A DNA stretch of 52,718 nt from Rhodobacterales bacterium (GCA_014763715.1 JACXUV010000016.1:1-52718), one strand, 5' to 3'; counted from the first letter of the stretch, positions 16,706-24,841 are shown. The notes: a model not told the origin generated them from the letters alone. Program-made: numbers and translations.

Positions 16706-18040
16706 ATGCGTTCATTGCTGATTGGCACCGGAGTTGGTTTGATCCTCGGAGCGACGGCAGTCGGCCTTTCCGCTATCGCGGCGCCGCAGGACCCGCCGCC
16801 TCAGCCGCAGGATCCGCGCACCGTTACCTATCAGCAGCTTGAGCTGTTCGCCGAAATCCTGGCCCGCGCGCGTCAGGACTATGTGACCGAGATCGACGAA
16901 CCGGAAGCCATGGAAGCGGCCATCAATGGCATGCTGACCTCGCTGGACCCGCACTCCAGTTACCTGAACGCCGACGATTTCAAATCCATGCAGGTGCAGA
17001 CGTCCGGCGAATATGGCGGCCTCGGCATCGAGGTGACCATGGAAGACGGCTTCGTGAAGGTGATCTCGCCGATGGACGACACGCCCGCCAGCCGTGCCGG
17101 CATCCAGCCGGGTGACCTGATCACCGCGATCGACGGCAAGCCGATCATCGGCCAGACGCTGAACGATGCAGTCAAGGAAATGCGCGGCGAGAAGGGCACC
17201 CAGATCGACATCACTGTGCTGCGCGAGGGCGTCGATCCGTTCGATGTGACGCTGACACGCGAAGTGATCGAGCAGAAATCCGTCACCTGGCAGCTCGACG
17301 ACAATGATATCGGCTATATCCGTATCTCCACTTTCAACGAGCGCACGACGCCGCTGCTTGAAGAGGCCGTGAACAGCATTTCCGAAAAGACCGGCGGACG
17401 TCCGCGCGGCCTGATCGTGGACTTGCGCAACAATGGCGGCGGCCTGCTGGACCAGGCTGTCTCGGTCAGCGACATGTTCCTGTCGGGCGGTGAAGTCGTC
17501 TCGACGCAGGGCCGCAGGGCTTCCGATGTGGAGCGCTACAACGCCCACAATGGCGAAGTGTTCAAGGGCGTACCGATGATCGTGCTGATCAATGGCGGCT
17601 CTGCCTCGGCCTCCGAGATCGTTGCCGGCGCGCTGCAGGACCGCCACCGGGCAACCATTGTCGGCACGACCAGCTTCGGCAAGGGCTCTGTTCAGACCGT
17701 CATCCCGCTGGGGGCAGACCGCGGCGCCCTGCGCCTGACGACGGCGCGCTACTACACGCCGTCCGGGCATTCGATCCAGGCGCTGGGCATCGAGCCGGAC
17801 GTGTCGATCTCGCAGGCCCGCCTGACTGAGGAAGAACTCGCCAAGATCAAGCGCTTCTCCGAAGCCGACCTGCCGCATGCGCTGGAAAACGAGGAAGGCG
17901 CCGAGCGCCGCGCCCTCTCCATGCCGGACGAGCAGCCGCCTGAAGACTACAAGGGCGAGGACTTCCAGCTGGAACGCGCAAAGCAGATGCTGAAGGATGG
18001 CACCATCACCGCCAGCATGGGCTTGAAACGGGCCGGATAA
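16706..18040 (+). CDS. ctpA: carboxy-terminal processing protease, S41 family
   Basis: 444-aa periplasmic serine protease anchored or secreted by an N-terminal hydrophobic segment (LLIGTGVGLILGATAVGLSAI). A PDZ domain (about 85-165, GGLGIEVTMEDGFVKVISPMD) precedes the S41 catalytic domain with the Ser301/Lys326 dyad in GSASASEIVAG and SFGKGSVQT. It trims C-termini of envelope proteins, often regulators of murein hydrolases, which fits the EnvC-like gene just upstream. ATG 16706 is preferred to 16688 because GAGAGG lies nine bases before it. Confidence 0.93.
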   Translation: MRSLLIGTGVGLILGATAVGLSAIAAPQDPPPQPQDPRTVTYQQLELFAEILARARQDYVTEIDEPEAMEAAINGMLTSLDPHSSYLNADDFKSMQVQTSGEYGGLGIEVTMEDGFVKVISPMDDTPASRAGIQPGDLITAIDGKPIIGQTLNDAVKEMRGEKGTQIDITVLREGVDPFDVTLTREVIEQKSVTWQLDDNDIGYIRISTFNERTTPLLEEAVNSISEKTGGRPRGLIVDLRNNGGGLLDQAVSVSDMFLSGGEVVSTQGRRASDVERYNAHNGEVFKGVPMIVLINGGSASASEIVAGALQDRHRATIVGTTSFGKGSVQTVIPLGADRGALRLTTARYYTPSGHSIQALGIEPDVSISQARLTEEELAKIKRFSEADLPHALENEEGAERRALSMPDEQPPEDYKGEDFQLERAKQMLKDGTITASMGLKRAG

Positions 18041-18086
18041 CAGCAAACGGTTAACCTTCGTTTGCAACCTGTTAACCGGAATGATG

Positions 18087-18118
18087 CAAATCTGGTCGTT
18101 CAGAGTCGACCAGATTTG
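18087..18118. repeat. perfect 12-bp inverted repeat with GANTC in the spacer
   Basis: CAAATCTGGTCG (18087-18098) and CGACCAGATTTG (18107-18118) flank the 8-base spacer TTCAGAGT; GAGTC at 18103-18107 is a CcrM-type methylation site. It ends 16 bases before the divergent polysaccharide deacetylase gene and follows two GTTAACC elements (18049-18077 region). There is no T-run, so an operator or 5' UTR hairpin is likelier than a terminator. Confidence 0.55.
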
Positions 18119-18134
18119 ATAACGAGGTTGCCAC

Positions 18135-19448
18135 ATGGCAAATCGCCGGGATGCTGAGCCGTCACCGCTGCGCACGGGAATAGTGCACACGGGTCTCAGC
18201 CTGTTGGTGTTCGGGGGAATTGCCGGTGCGCTGGGCGCCGGGATCGTCCTCATGGGCGATCCATCCGATGCTGGCCCGAAGCAGACGCTGGCCCTGTTCG
18301 ATACGCATGACACGGCCGCCCCGCCGCTGAAAACGCGCCTGAAAACCGACATCGCAAGCGCAAGCCTGGCCATCGAGACGCCGGACTACAGCGAAGACGC
18401 CGGTTCCGGGGACCTGCCGGACCTGGGCATTGAGGCGCCGGAGGGCGAGACCCTGATGGCGGCTGCCGCCACCGCTGACCTGCCGGTCGGGGAAGGGGAT
18501 GCCGACACCGCCGGTGTGCGTATCAATGGCAAGCTGGTGAAGCCTGGCGAATCCTATGGCGAAGTGACCCGCGTCGTGTCGTTGGGGCAGGCCCCTGCTG
18601 CCGGCATGACCGAGACGCTGAATGGCATGACCCTGCCGCGCATTGCGCCGGATGGCCGTACCCCGGCTGACGTTTATGCCCGTCCGTTCATCAATCCGGG
18701 CAACAAGCCGGTTGTGGCGATTGTTGTCGGCGGGCTCGGCATCAACGCGACGCACACCAAATCCGCCATCGATGAGCTGCCGCCGGAAGTGACCCTGTCC
18801 TTCGCGCCGGATGCAACCAGCCTGCAGACCTGGATCAACCGCGCCCGCGCGGCCGGTCATGAAGTGCTGATCGAAACGCCGATGGAAGCCTATGACTATG
18901 GCCGCATGAAAATGCATCCGCTGACCTTGTTGGCCGATGCAGGCGAGGCGGCAAACCGCTCGCGCCTTGACCGGGTCCTCGGCCGCTCGACCGGCTATTT
19001 CGGCCTGATCAATTACCAGGGCTCCAAGATCGGTGACGACGAAGCCGCGATGCAGCCCGTGCTGCAGGCCATCTCCGACCGGGGCCTCGCCTTTGTCGAC
19101 GATGGCAGCCTGAATGCGGCGAACATGAAAGCGCTGAGCGGGCAGACGCGCCTTCGCTATGTGCGCGCCGATTCCGCCATCGATGCGAAGCTGTCGGCAG
19201 AGGAAATCTCGTCGGAGTTCATGGAACTGGAAAGCCAGGCGCTGGAGCATGGCGCGGCCATGGGCGCGGGCTATGCCTTCCCGATCACAATCGAAATGGT
19301 GAAAACCTGGTCGGCGGGCCTTGAGCAGAAGGGCATCGTTCTGGCGCCTGTCTCGGCCCTGGCGGCCCAGGCTGCGGCAGAAATTCCGGACGATGGCAGC
19401 GTTCGTACTGGCAGCCTTGAGCAGCCTCCTGTAAATCCTCACGGGTGA
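18135..19448 (+). CDS. divergent polysaccharide deacetylase family protein (YibQ-like)
   Basis: 437-aa protein with one N-terminal transmembrane anchor (SLLVFGGIAGALGAGIVLMG, about 22-41), an acidic low-complexity linker to about residue 185, and a divergent polysaccharide deacetylase domain from about 190. The domain carries KPVVAIVVGGLGIN, LPPEVTLSFAPDA, GHEVLIETPMEAYDYG and GYFGLINYQGSK, which are family signatures. The canonical NodB metal motifs are altered, so enzymatic activity is not certain. It fits the cell-wall cluster EnvC-CtpA-YibQ, and its stop overlaps the GTG start of rppH. Confidence 0.88.
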   Translation: MANRRDAEPSPLRTGIVHTGLSLLVFGGIAGALGAGIVLMGDPSDAGPKQTLALFDTHDTAAPPLKTRLKTDIASASLAIETPDYSEDAGSGDLPDLGIEAPEGETLMAAAATADLPVGEGDADTAGVRINGKLVKPGESYGEVTRVVSLGQAPAAGMTETLNGMTLPRIAPDGRTPADVYARPFINPGNKPVVAIVVGGLGINATHTKSAIDELPPEVTLSFAPDATSLQTWINRARAAGHEVLIETPMEAYDYGRMKMHPLTLLADAGEAANRSRLDRVLGRSTGYFGLINYQGSKIGDDEAAMQPVLQAISDRGLAFVDDGSLNAANMKALSGQTRLRYVRADSAIDAKLSAEEISSEFMELESQALEHGAAMGAGYAFPITIEMVKTWSAGLEQKGIVLAPVSALAAQAAAEIPDDGSVRTGSLEQPPVNPHG

Positions 19449-19960
19449 CACAGGTTAAACAAGATCCCGATCGCTACCGCGCGAATGTCGGTCTGGCCCT
19501 CTTTTCGAAGGCCGGGCACGTTTTCATTGGGCGTCGTATCAATGGCCGCGGCGCCTTCCAGTGGCAGATGCCGCAGGGCGGCGTCGACAAGGGCGAAGAC
19601 CCGGCCGTGGCTGCCTTGCGTGAACTGGAAGAAGAAGTCGGCGTGCCCGAAAAGCTGGTCGATACGCTCCAGGAAACCGAGGACTGGCTGTATTACGATT
19701 TCCCGCCGGACCTGAAGAAGCGCCTTCCGGGGCCGTATCTCGGCCAGCGGCAGAAATGGTTCGCCTTCCGCTTCAAGGGCTCCGACAGCGATGTGCGGCT
19801 GGACCGGCACACGCCGGAGTTCGATGCCTGGCGCTGGGCACAGCTGGAAGAGACCCCCTCGCTAGTCGTGCCCTTCAAACGGGCGGTCTATGCTGAAGTG
19901 GCGGTGCGCTTCGAGCGCTGGACGGAGCCGGTCCTTGGCGGCAAGGTGCCCCAGGGCTGA
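19445..19960 (+). CDS. rppH: RNA pyrophosphohydrolase (Nudix)
   Basis: 171-aa Nudix hydrolase that converts 5'-triphosphate RNA ends to monophosphate and so starts mRNA decay. The Nudix box GGVDKGEDPAVAALRELEEE is complete (residues about 39-61), with WQMPQGG before it and QRQKWFAFRFKG after it, as in RppH. The start is GTG at 19445, overlapping the preceding TGA. Length and motif set are those of RppH and not of a general Nudix enzyme. Confidence 0.92.
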   Translation: MTQVKQDPDRYRANVGLALFSKAGHVFIGRRINGRGAFQWQMPQGGVDKGEDPAVAALRELEEEVGVPEKLVDTLQETEDWLYYDFPPDLKKRLPGPYLGQRQKWFAFRFKGSDSDVRLDRHTPEFDAWRWAQLEETPSLVVPFKRAVYAEVAVRFERWTEPVLGGKVPQG

Positions 19961-20001
19961 GGCCGCAAGAAGGGCATGGGAAGACCAGAGGGAAGATGGG
20001 C

Positions 20002-20778
20002 ATGGCAAAGACCTTGCTGATGATTCATGGCGTCGGGTGCGGCGGCGATGTCTGGGACCGGATGATTCCGGTGTTCGAGGCTGATGGCTGGACATGCGAG
20101 GCGCCGACTCTGTTTCCCGGCCGCCGCGTGAAGGAAAACCCACCCCAATCGCTGAGTGAGCTGGGCCTCGACGATTATATCGCGGCCATGTCGGCCAAGG
20201 CGCATGAGATTGAAAAGGCGAGTGGCGAGAAACCTGCCGTGATCGGCCATTCCATGGGCGGCCTGATCGCGCAGGTGCTGGCCGAGAAGGGGGATGTCTC
20301 ACAGGCCGTGTTCCTGACGCCTGCCCAGCCCAAGGGCTGCGCGGTGATCGGGCCGAGCGTGGCGTTCACCTTCCTCAACATCCTGATCCAGCAGAACCGG
20401 AAGAAGTCCTACAAGGTGTGGCGGACCGGTTTCGATTTCGGCGTCACCAATTGTGTGCCCAAGCGCCTGCGCGAAAGCATCTATGCCGACGCGCTTTATG
20501 ATTCCGGGAGGGTCTATGGCGACATGACTGACGGGATCGAGATCGACGAAGCGAAGATCAATATTCCCACCCTGACGATTGCTGCCGGCAAGGACCGGGC
20601 AACGCTGCCTGCGGCGGTGCGCAAGGTGGGCGAGAAATACAGCCGGTCGCCCGTGGCCGGGGACTTTCTTGAGTATCCCCAGAACGGGCACTGGATCGTG
20701 GATGAGCCGGGTACGGACAAGGTGGCTGCCGATATTGCCGGCTGGCTCGCCCGCACATGCACAAAGGAAACCGCATGA
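20002..20778 (+). CDS. alpha/beta hydrolase
   Basis: 258-aa soluble alpha/beta-hydrolase fold protein. HGVGCGGDVWDRM is the oxyanion region, GHSMGGLIAQ the nucleophile elbow (Ser within GHSMG), and the late NGHWIVDEPG provides the catalytic His; the acid probably sits in TIAAGKDRATLP. ATG 20002 is chosen over 19996 because GAGGGAAG is correctly spaced for it. Its stop overlaps the start of the class IV aminotransferase, suggesting translational coupling and a shared pathway, but the substrate is unknown. Confidence 0.85.
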   Translation: MAKTLLMIHGVGCGGDVWDRMIPVFEADGWTCEAPTLFPGRRVKENPPQSLSELGLDDYIAAMSAKAHEIEKASGEKPAVIGHSMGGLIAQVLAEKGDVSQAVFLTPAQPKGCAVIGPSVAFTFLNILIQQNRKKSYKVWRTGFDFGVTNCVPKRLRESIYADALYDSGRVYGDMTDGIEIDEAKINIPTLTIAAGKDRATLPAAVRKVGEKYSRSPVAGDFLEYPQNGHWIVDEPGTDKVAADIAGWLARTCTKETA

Positions 20779-21704
20779 TGGAAGAAGACGCCCACGGCGT
20801 GCATGATTATCTCACCGATCCGCGTAATGCAGATATCCTGATCTCGGTGAACGGAGACCTGAAGAAACGGGACGAGGCCGTCGTTTCCGTTTTCGACAGC
20901 GGCTACATCCTGGGCGATGGTGTGTGGGAAGGGCTGCGCGTCATGGATGGCGGTATCGCTTTCCTGCCGGAACACCTGAAACGCCTGTGGGCAGGCGCCA
21001 AGACCATCGACATGGACATCGGCCTGACAAAGGACGAGCTGATGGCCCGCCTGATGGATTGCCTGAAGGCGAACGGTATGCAGGACGGCGTGCACATCCG
21101 CCTGATGGTGACGCGCGGCATCAAGAAGACGCCGTATCAGGGGCCGCGCTTCACGATCACCAAGCCGACCATCGTGATCATCCCGGAATACAAGAACCCC
21201 GTGCCGGAAATTATCCAGCGCGGCGTGTCTCTGTTCACGGTGCATGTACGCCGCACGGGGCCGGCCGAGCAGGACCAGAAGCTGAACTCGCACTCGAAGC
21301 TCAACTGTATCCTCGCCTGTATCCAGGCCGACAAGGCCGGGGCCGACGAGGCGCTGATGCTGGACCCGCTGGGTTTCGTGGCGACCTGTAATTCGACCCA
21401 CTTCTTCATCGTGCGTGACGGGGAAGTGTGGACCAGCCCGCCGGAATACTGCCTTGGCGGCATCACGCGCGGCAATATCATCAAGGTCTGCCGGGAAGTC
21501 GGCATTCCGGTGTTCGAGAAGCGCTTCTCTCTGTTCGACGTCTACTCCGCAGACGAAGCCTTCATCACCGGCACGTTCGCTGGCGTGACGCCCGTGCGCG
21601 AGGTAGACGGACGGAATATCGAAAACATCGACGGCCCCGTCTCGCAGAAGATCCGCGAAGCCTACAAGGCGCTGCAGGCCCGCAGCCTGACGCCGATTGT
21701 ATGA
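20775..21704 (+). CDS. PLP-dependent aminotransferase, class IV
   Basis: 309-aa fold-type IV aminotransferase related to branched-chain and D-amino acid aminotransferases. The cofactor lysine is Lys175 in SHSKLNCILA, close to the D-amino acid aminotransferase pattern, and the second signature GADEALMLDPLGFVATCNSTHFFIV follows. The phosphate-binding loop lies in FITGTFAGVTPV. The N-terminal ISVNGDLKKRDEAVVSVFDSGYILGDGVWEG is the typical opening. The gene overlaps both neighbours by ATGA, forming a three-gene coupled run with the hydrolase and the sulfotransferase. Amino donor is not predictable; an IlvE role is possible but not assured. Confidence 0.86.
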   Translation: MMEEDAHGVHDYLTDPRNADILISVNGDLKKRDEAVVSVFDSGYILGDGVWEGLRVMDGGIAFLPEHLKRLWAGAKTIDMDIGLTKDELMARLMDCLKANGMQDGVHIRLMVTRGIKKTPYQGPRFTITKPTIVIIPEYKNPVPEIIQRGVSLFTVHVRRTGPAEQDQKLNSHSKLNCILACIQADKAGADEALMLDPLGFVATCNSTHFFIVRDGEVWTSPPEYCLGGITRGNIIKVCREVGIPVFEKRFSLFDVYSADEAFITGTFAGVTPVREVDGRNIENIDGPVSQKIREAYKALQARSLTPIV

Positions 21705-22444
21705 GTGCAACGCCCATGACTGACGTGATCCGCATCGCGATGTGGTCCGGCCCGCGCAATCTGTCGACTACGATGATGCGCAGCTTTGGGGCCCGGCCGG
21801 AGGCGGTCTGCGTGGACGAGCCGTTCTATGCCGCCTGGCTGGTAGCGAGCGGGGAAGTGCATCCGATGCAGGAAGAGATTCTCGCCTCGCAGCCGACTGA
21901 CCCGGCCATCGTGGCGAAGGACATGCTGGCGCCGCTGCCGCCGGGCAAGACACTGCATTACCAGAAACATATGACCCATCACATGCTGGACAGTTTCCCG
22001 CTGGACTGGGTGGGCGGTGTCCGCCACGCCTTCCTCGTGCGCCATCCGGGGCGAGTGATCGCGTCCTACATGAAGAAGATGGACAGCCTCAGCCTGGAGG
22101 CCATCGGCGTGCCTCAGCAGGAACGTCTCTACCGCGAAATCATGCAGCGGACGGGGACGCCGCCGCCGGTTGTGGACTCTGACCGGATCCTCGCCGACCC
22201 GCCGGAGGTTCTGGCGCGGCTCTGCGATGCGCTTGGCATCGACTGGGATCCGGCCATGCTCGGCTGGGCACCGGGGCCAAAACCCGAAGACGGTGCCTGG
22301 GCGCCGCACTGGTATGATGCGGTCTGGAAATCCTCAGGCTTCGGCGCGCCGCCCGGCGAGACGCCGGTGCATACCGGCAGGGCGGCCGAAATAGAAAAAG
22401 AGGCGCTCGCGAGTTACGAGCGCCTCCTTGAAAATCACGTCTAG
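21701..22444 (+). CDS. sulfotransferase family protein
   Basis: 247-aa P-loop sulfotransferase-like protein. MWSGPRNLSTTMMRSFG (about 11-27) matches the 5'-phosphosulfate-binding loop of the family, and VRHAFLVRHPGRVIASYMKK is the 3'-phosphate-binding strand and Ser region. It overlaps the aminotransferase by ATGA. Proteins of this kind are repeatedly annotated next to class IV aminotransferases in Alphaproteobacteria, but the acceptor is not known. Its last 15 codons contain the terminator of the convergent folE gene. Confidence 0.8.
   Translation: MSATPMTDVIRIAMWSGPRNLSTTMMRSFGARPEAVCVDEPFYAAWLVASGEVHPMQEEILASQPTDPAIVAKDMLAPLPPGKTLHYQKHMTHHMLDSFPLDWVGGVRHAFLVRHPGRVIASYMKKMDSLSLEAIGVPQQERLYREIMQRTGTPPPVVDSDRILADPPEVLARLCDALGIDWDPAMLGWAPGPKPEDGAWAPHWYDAVWKSSGFGAPPGETPVHTGRAAEIEKEALASYERLLENHV
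22395..22426 (-). terminator. intrinsic terminator of folE embedded in the sulfotransferase coding sequence
   Basis: Perfect 10-bp stem GAGGCGCTCG (22400-22409) and CGAGCGCCTC (22417-22426) with a 7-base loop. On the minus strand the stem is followed by TTTTTCTATTT, a good U-tract. It starts 48 bases after the folE stop and lies inside the last codons of the plus-strand sulfotransferase gene. On the plus strand only CTTG follows. Confidence 0.8.
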
Positions 22445-22473
22445 TTCTCCGCCAGGGGAGAGGCCCTGACGCC

Positions 22474-23097
22474 TTAGCCGCGGCCAGTCATCCGCAGGAA
22501 GCGGTTACGCAGGTCTGCATCCGATTTGAAGACGCCGGTGAACTGCGTCGTGATCGTGGACACGTCCTTGTGGTGCACGCCGCGCGTCGACATGCACTCA
22601 TGCACCGCATCGATCAGGACGGCCGTGCCCATCGGGGCGAGGCTTTCGGTGATCGCGTCGCAGATCTGGGACGTCATGGTTTCCTGTGTCTGCAGGCGCT
22701 TGGAGAAGATCTCCACCACGCGGGCCAGTTTGGAGATGCCGACAACCGCTTCGGTCGGCATGTAGGCGACATAGGCCTTGCCGAGGAAGGGCGCCATATG
22801 GTGCTCGCAATGGCTTTCCACATCGATGTCGCGCAGCATGACGATGTCGTCATAGCCCTGCACATCCTCGAAGGTGCGCGAGAGGTATTTCACCGGGTCT
22901 TCGGTATAACCGGAGAACCATTCCTTGTAGGCATTGACCACGCGTTTCGGCGTATCGATCAGGCCTTCGCGGGCCGGGTCATCGCCCGCCCATGCGATCA
23001 GCGTGCGAACCGCTTCTTCCGCTTCAGCCTGTGTTGGGCGCTTCACGGGTTCCGCGCGCGCGACTTCGTTCTTCGGTGTGATGGCGTCCATGGCCAT
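22474..23097 (-). CDS. folE: GTP cyclohydrolase I
   Basis: 207-aa enzyme that converts GTP to 7,8-dihydroneopterin triphosphate, first step of folate and other pterins. Zinc and active-site elements are present: VESHCEHHMAPF (Cys and His ligands) and HECMSTRGVHHKD (second Cys), with the QTQETMTSQI motif between. A 30-residue N-terminal extension before the core is normal for the type. ATG 23097 has AAGGA at suitable distance. Convergent with the sulfotransferase gene. Confidence 0.97.
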   Translation of the reverse strand: MAMDAITPKNEVARAEPVKRPTQAEAEEAVRTLIAWAGDDPAREGLIDTPKRVVNAYKEWFSGYTEDPVKYLSRTFEDVQGYDDIVMLRDIDVESHCEHHMAPFLGKAYVAYMPTEAVVGISKLARVVEIFSKRLQTQETMTSQICDAITESLAPMGTAVLIDAVHECMSTRGVHHKDVSTITTQFTGVFKSDADLRNRFLRMTGRG

Positions 23098-23290
23098 AGT
23101 GTAGGAGTCCTTCGACTGAGGGACGGGGGTCGAGCCGGGGCGTCCCTTGAAGGTCTTTCACGCCTTCTGCCCGGACTTAACGCCCGCCCGGAGTTTGTAC
23201 CCTCAGGGCGATAATCTGGAACATAAGGGGGCAAGTGCCCCGTTTCCAGCGGATTCTACGGTGACGGAAGGTCACCGGATCACTGCCGAG
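23098..23290. other. gene-free region upstream of folE and the cysS leader
   Basis: Holds the 5' region of folE (minus) and, nearer cysS, two small hairpins: GGGGC/GCCCC at 23228-23241 with a 4-base loop, and CGGTGAC/GTCACCG at 23259-23277 with a 5-base loop. No convincing folE -35/-10 pair and no RNA gene were seen. Confidence 0.5.
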
Positions 23291-23319
23291 TTGCCTTTCG
23301 TGGCGTCAACTGGTATCGC
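23291..23319 (+). promoter_or_regulatory. candidate promoter of the cysS leader, implying a leaderless transcript
   Basis: TTGCCT (23291-23296) and TATCGC (23314-23319) with a 17-base spacer. A transcript starting 7-8 bases after the -10 would begin at or within a base of the ATG at 23327, so the leader ORF would be translated from the very 5' end. No Shine-Dalgarno precedes that ATG, which agrees with leaderless initiation. Confidence 0.5.
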
Positions 23320-23326
23320 CCGGCCC

Positions 23327-23377
23327 ATGTTCGCGCGCGCACTGACCCTTTCCTGCCGCTGCTGTTGTTGCCGCTGA
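23327..23377 (+). CDS. polycysteine leader peptide upstream of cysS
   Basis: A 16-codon ORF encoding MFARALTLSCRCCCCR, with five Cys among the last seven residues, ending 78 bases before the cysS start. Such a peptide makes sense as a sensor: ribosomes would slow on UGC/UGU codons when charged tRNA-Cys is scarce. The Cys codons and the stop lie in the hairpin described at 23364-23416. Comparable leaderless polycysteine ORFs act as cysteine-responsive attenuators in mycobacteria; finding one before cysteinyl-tRNA synthetase in an alphaproteobacterium is an inference from sequence only. Confidence 0.6.
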   Translation: MFARALTLSCRCCCCR

Positions 23378-23416
23378 GGCCACAACGCGCCATTAGGGCT
23401 GTCAGACGCTGACCCT
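23364..23416 (+). promoter_or_regulatory. two-hairpin region between the Cys codons and cysS
   Basis: Hairpin A: GTTGT-T-GCC (23364-23372), loop GCTGA, GGC-C-ACAAC (23378-23386), one T-C mismatch; it contains the last three Cys codons and the leader stop. Hairpin B: AGGG (23395-23398) and TCAG (23402-23405) pair with CTGA and CCCT (23409-23416), with a 3-base bulge. No T-tract follows B, so control would act on translation of cysS or by Rho rather than by an intrinsic terminator. Confidence 0.4.
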
Positions 23417-23455
23417 GCCGGCATATTCCCGAACAAACCCGATCCAGAGACCCAC

Positions 23456-24841
23456 ATGACCATTCGCCTTTACGACACCGCTGCGCGTGAAAAGCGCGTT
23501 TTCGAGCCGCAGGACCCCAAACGTGTGACGATGTATGTCTGCGGGCCCACGGTCTATAACTATGCCCATATCGGCAATGCCCGCCCGCCGATCGTGTTCG
23601 ATGTGCTGCGCCGCCTGCTGATGCGTGCCTATGGCGCCGACGCAATCGTCTATGCCCGCAACATCACGGACATCGAGGACAAGATCATCAAGGCCTCGCT
23701 GGAAAGCGGCGAGCCGATTGCGGCGATCACGAAGAAATATGCCGATATCTACAATGCTGATATCGCCGCGCTGAACGTGCTGCCGCCCAGTATCGAACCC
23801 TGGGCGACGAACCATGTGGCCGAGATGATCGACATGATCGAAAAGCTCGTCCGCCGGGGCTATGCCTATGTCGGCAAGGAAGGCGTATGGTTCGCGGTCA
23901 AGCAGATGCCCGATTATGGCAAACTGTCGGGCCGCAAGCTGGAAGACAATGAGGCCGGCGCCCGTGTGGAAGTCGACGCCGACAAGCGCGACCCCGCCGA
24001 TTTCGCCCTTTGGAAATTCGCCAAGCCCGGCGAGCCGGAAGATGCGATCTGGGACAGCCCCTGGGGCAGGGGGCGGCCCGGCTGGCATATCGAATGCTCC
24101 GCCATGGCGGCGAAGCACCTCGGCAAGACGATCGACATTCATGGCGGCGGCATCGACCTGCAATTCCCGCATCACGAGAACGAGATCGCCCAGTCCGAAT
24201 GCGCGCACGGGCAGGTGATGGCCAATTACTGGCTGCACAACGGCTTCCTCGACATGAGCGGCGAGAAGATGTCGAAGTCGCTCGGCAATGTCGTGCTGGT
24301 GCATGACCTCCTGAAGGCATGGCCGGGCGAAGTGCTGCGCTTTGCCATGCTGAGCGGGCATTACCGCGCGCCGCTGGACTGGACCGAGGACCTGCTCAAA
24401 CAGGCCAAGACTACGCTCGACCGGATCTATGGCGCCCTGCGCCGGGTGTGGGAGGCCGAAGGTGGCGAGGCCCGCGATATGGGCGTGCTGCGCGCGCTGG
24501 AGGATGACCTCAACACGCCGGAAGCGCTCGCCGAGCTTTCCCGACTTGCGGGCGAAGCGAACACGGCGGCAGACCAGAAGGACGCGGTCGCCATGGCGAA
24601 TGCGAAAGCGAACCTGCTGGCAGCAGGCAAGCTGCTGGGCCTGCTGACGCTGACCCCGAAAGACTGGGAGCAGGGCGGCGATGAGGATGGCAATGCCCGG
24701 ATCGACGCGCTGGTCCAGGCCCGTGTTGATGCCCGCGCCGCCAAGGACTGGGCCGAAGCTGACCGGATCCGCAATGAACTCGCTGCCGAGGGCATCGAGA
24801 TCATGGACGGGGCAGGCGGTTCGACCTGGCGCAGGGTCTAG
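23456..24841 (+). CDS. cysS: cysteinyl-tRNA synthetase
   Basis: Class I aminoacyl-tRNA synthetase charging tRNA-Cys; 461 aa, full length. The ATP-binding HIGN motif is at His38-Asn41, KMSKS at 271-275. The zinc-binding cysteine is in MYVCGPTVYN, with further ligands in WHIECSAM and HHENE. The C-terminal DALVQARVDARAAKDWAEADRIRNEL segment is the conserved end of the family. It is preceded by a candidate Cys-rich leader peptide (23327-23377). CAGAGA about 7-12 bases upstream of ATG is only a weak ribosome site, consistent with controlled initiation. Confidence 0.98.
   Translation: MTIRLYDTAAREKRVFEPQDPKRVTMYVCGPTVYNYAHIGNARPPIVFDVLRRLLMRAYGADAIVYARNITDIEDKIIKASLESGEPIAAITKKYADIYNADIAALNVLPPSIEPWATNHVAEMIDMIEKLVRRGYAYVGKEGVWFAVKQMPDYGKLSGRKLEDNEAGARVEVDADKRDPADFALWKFAKPGEPEDAIWDSPWGRGRPGWHIECSAMAAKHLGKTIDIHGGGIDLQFPHHENEIAQSECAHGQVMANYWLHNGFLDMSGEKMSKSLGNVVLVHDLLKAWPGEVLRFAMLSGHYRAPLDWTEDLLKQAKTTLDRIYGALRRVWEAEGGEARDMGVLRALEDDLNTPEALAELSRLAGEANTAADQKDAVAMANAKANLLAAGKLLGLLTLTPKDWEQGGDEDGNARIDALVQARVDARAAKDWAEADRIRNELAAEGIEIMDGAGGSTWRRV

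Noticed and set aside
23147-23377. A 76-codon plus-strand frame that contains the cysS leader ORF
   Set aside because: The upstream part has no ribosome site, and the good promoter lies inside it at 23291-23319, so only the 16-codon end is likely to be translated.
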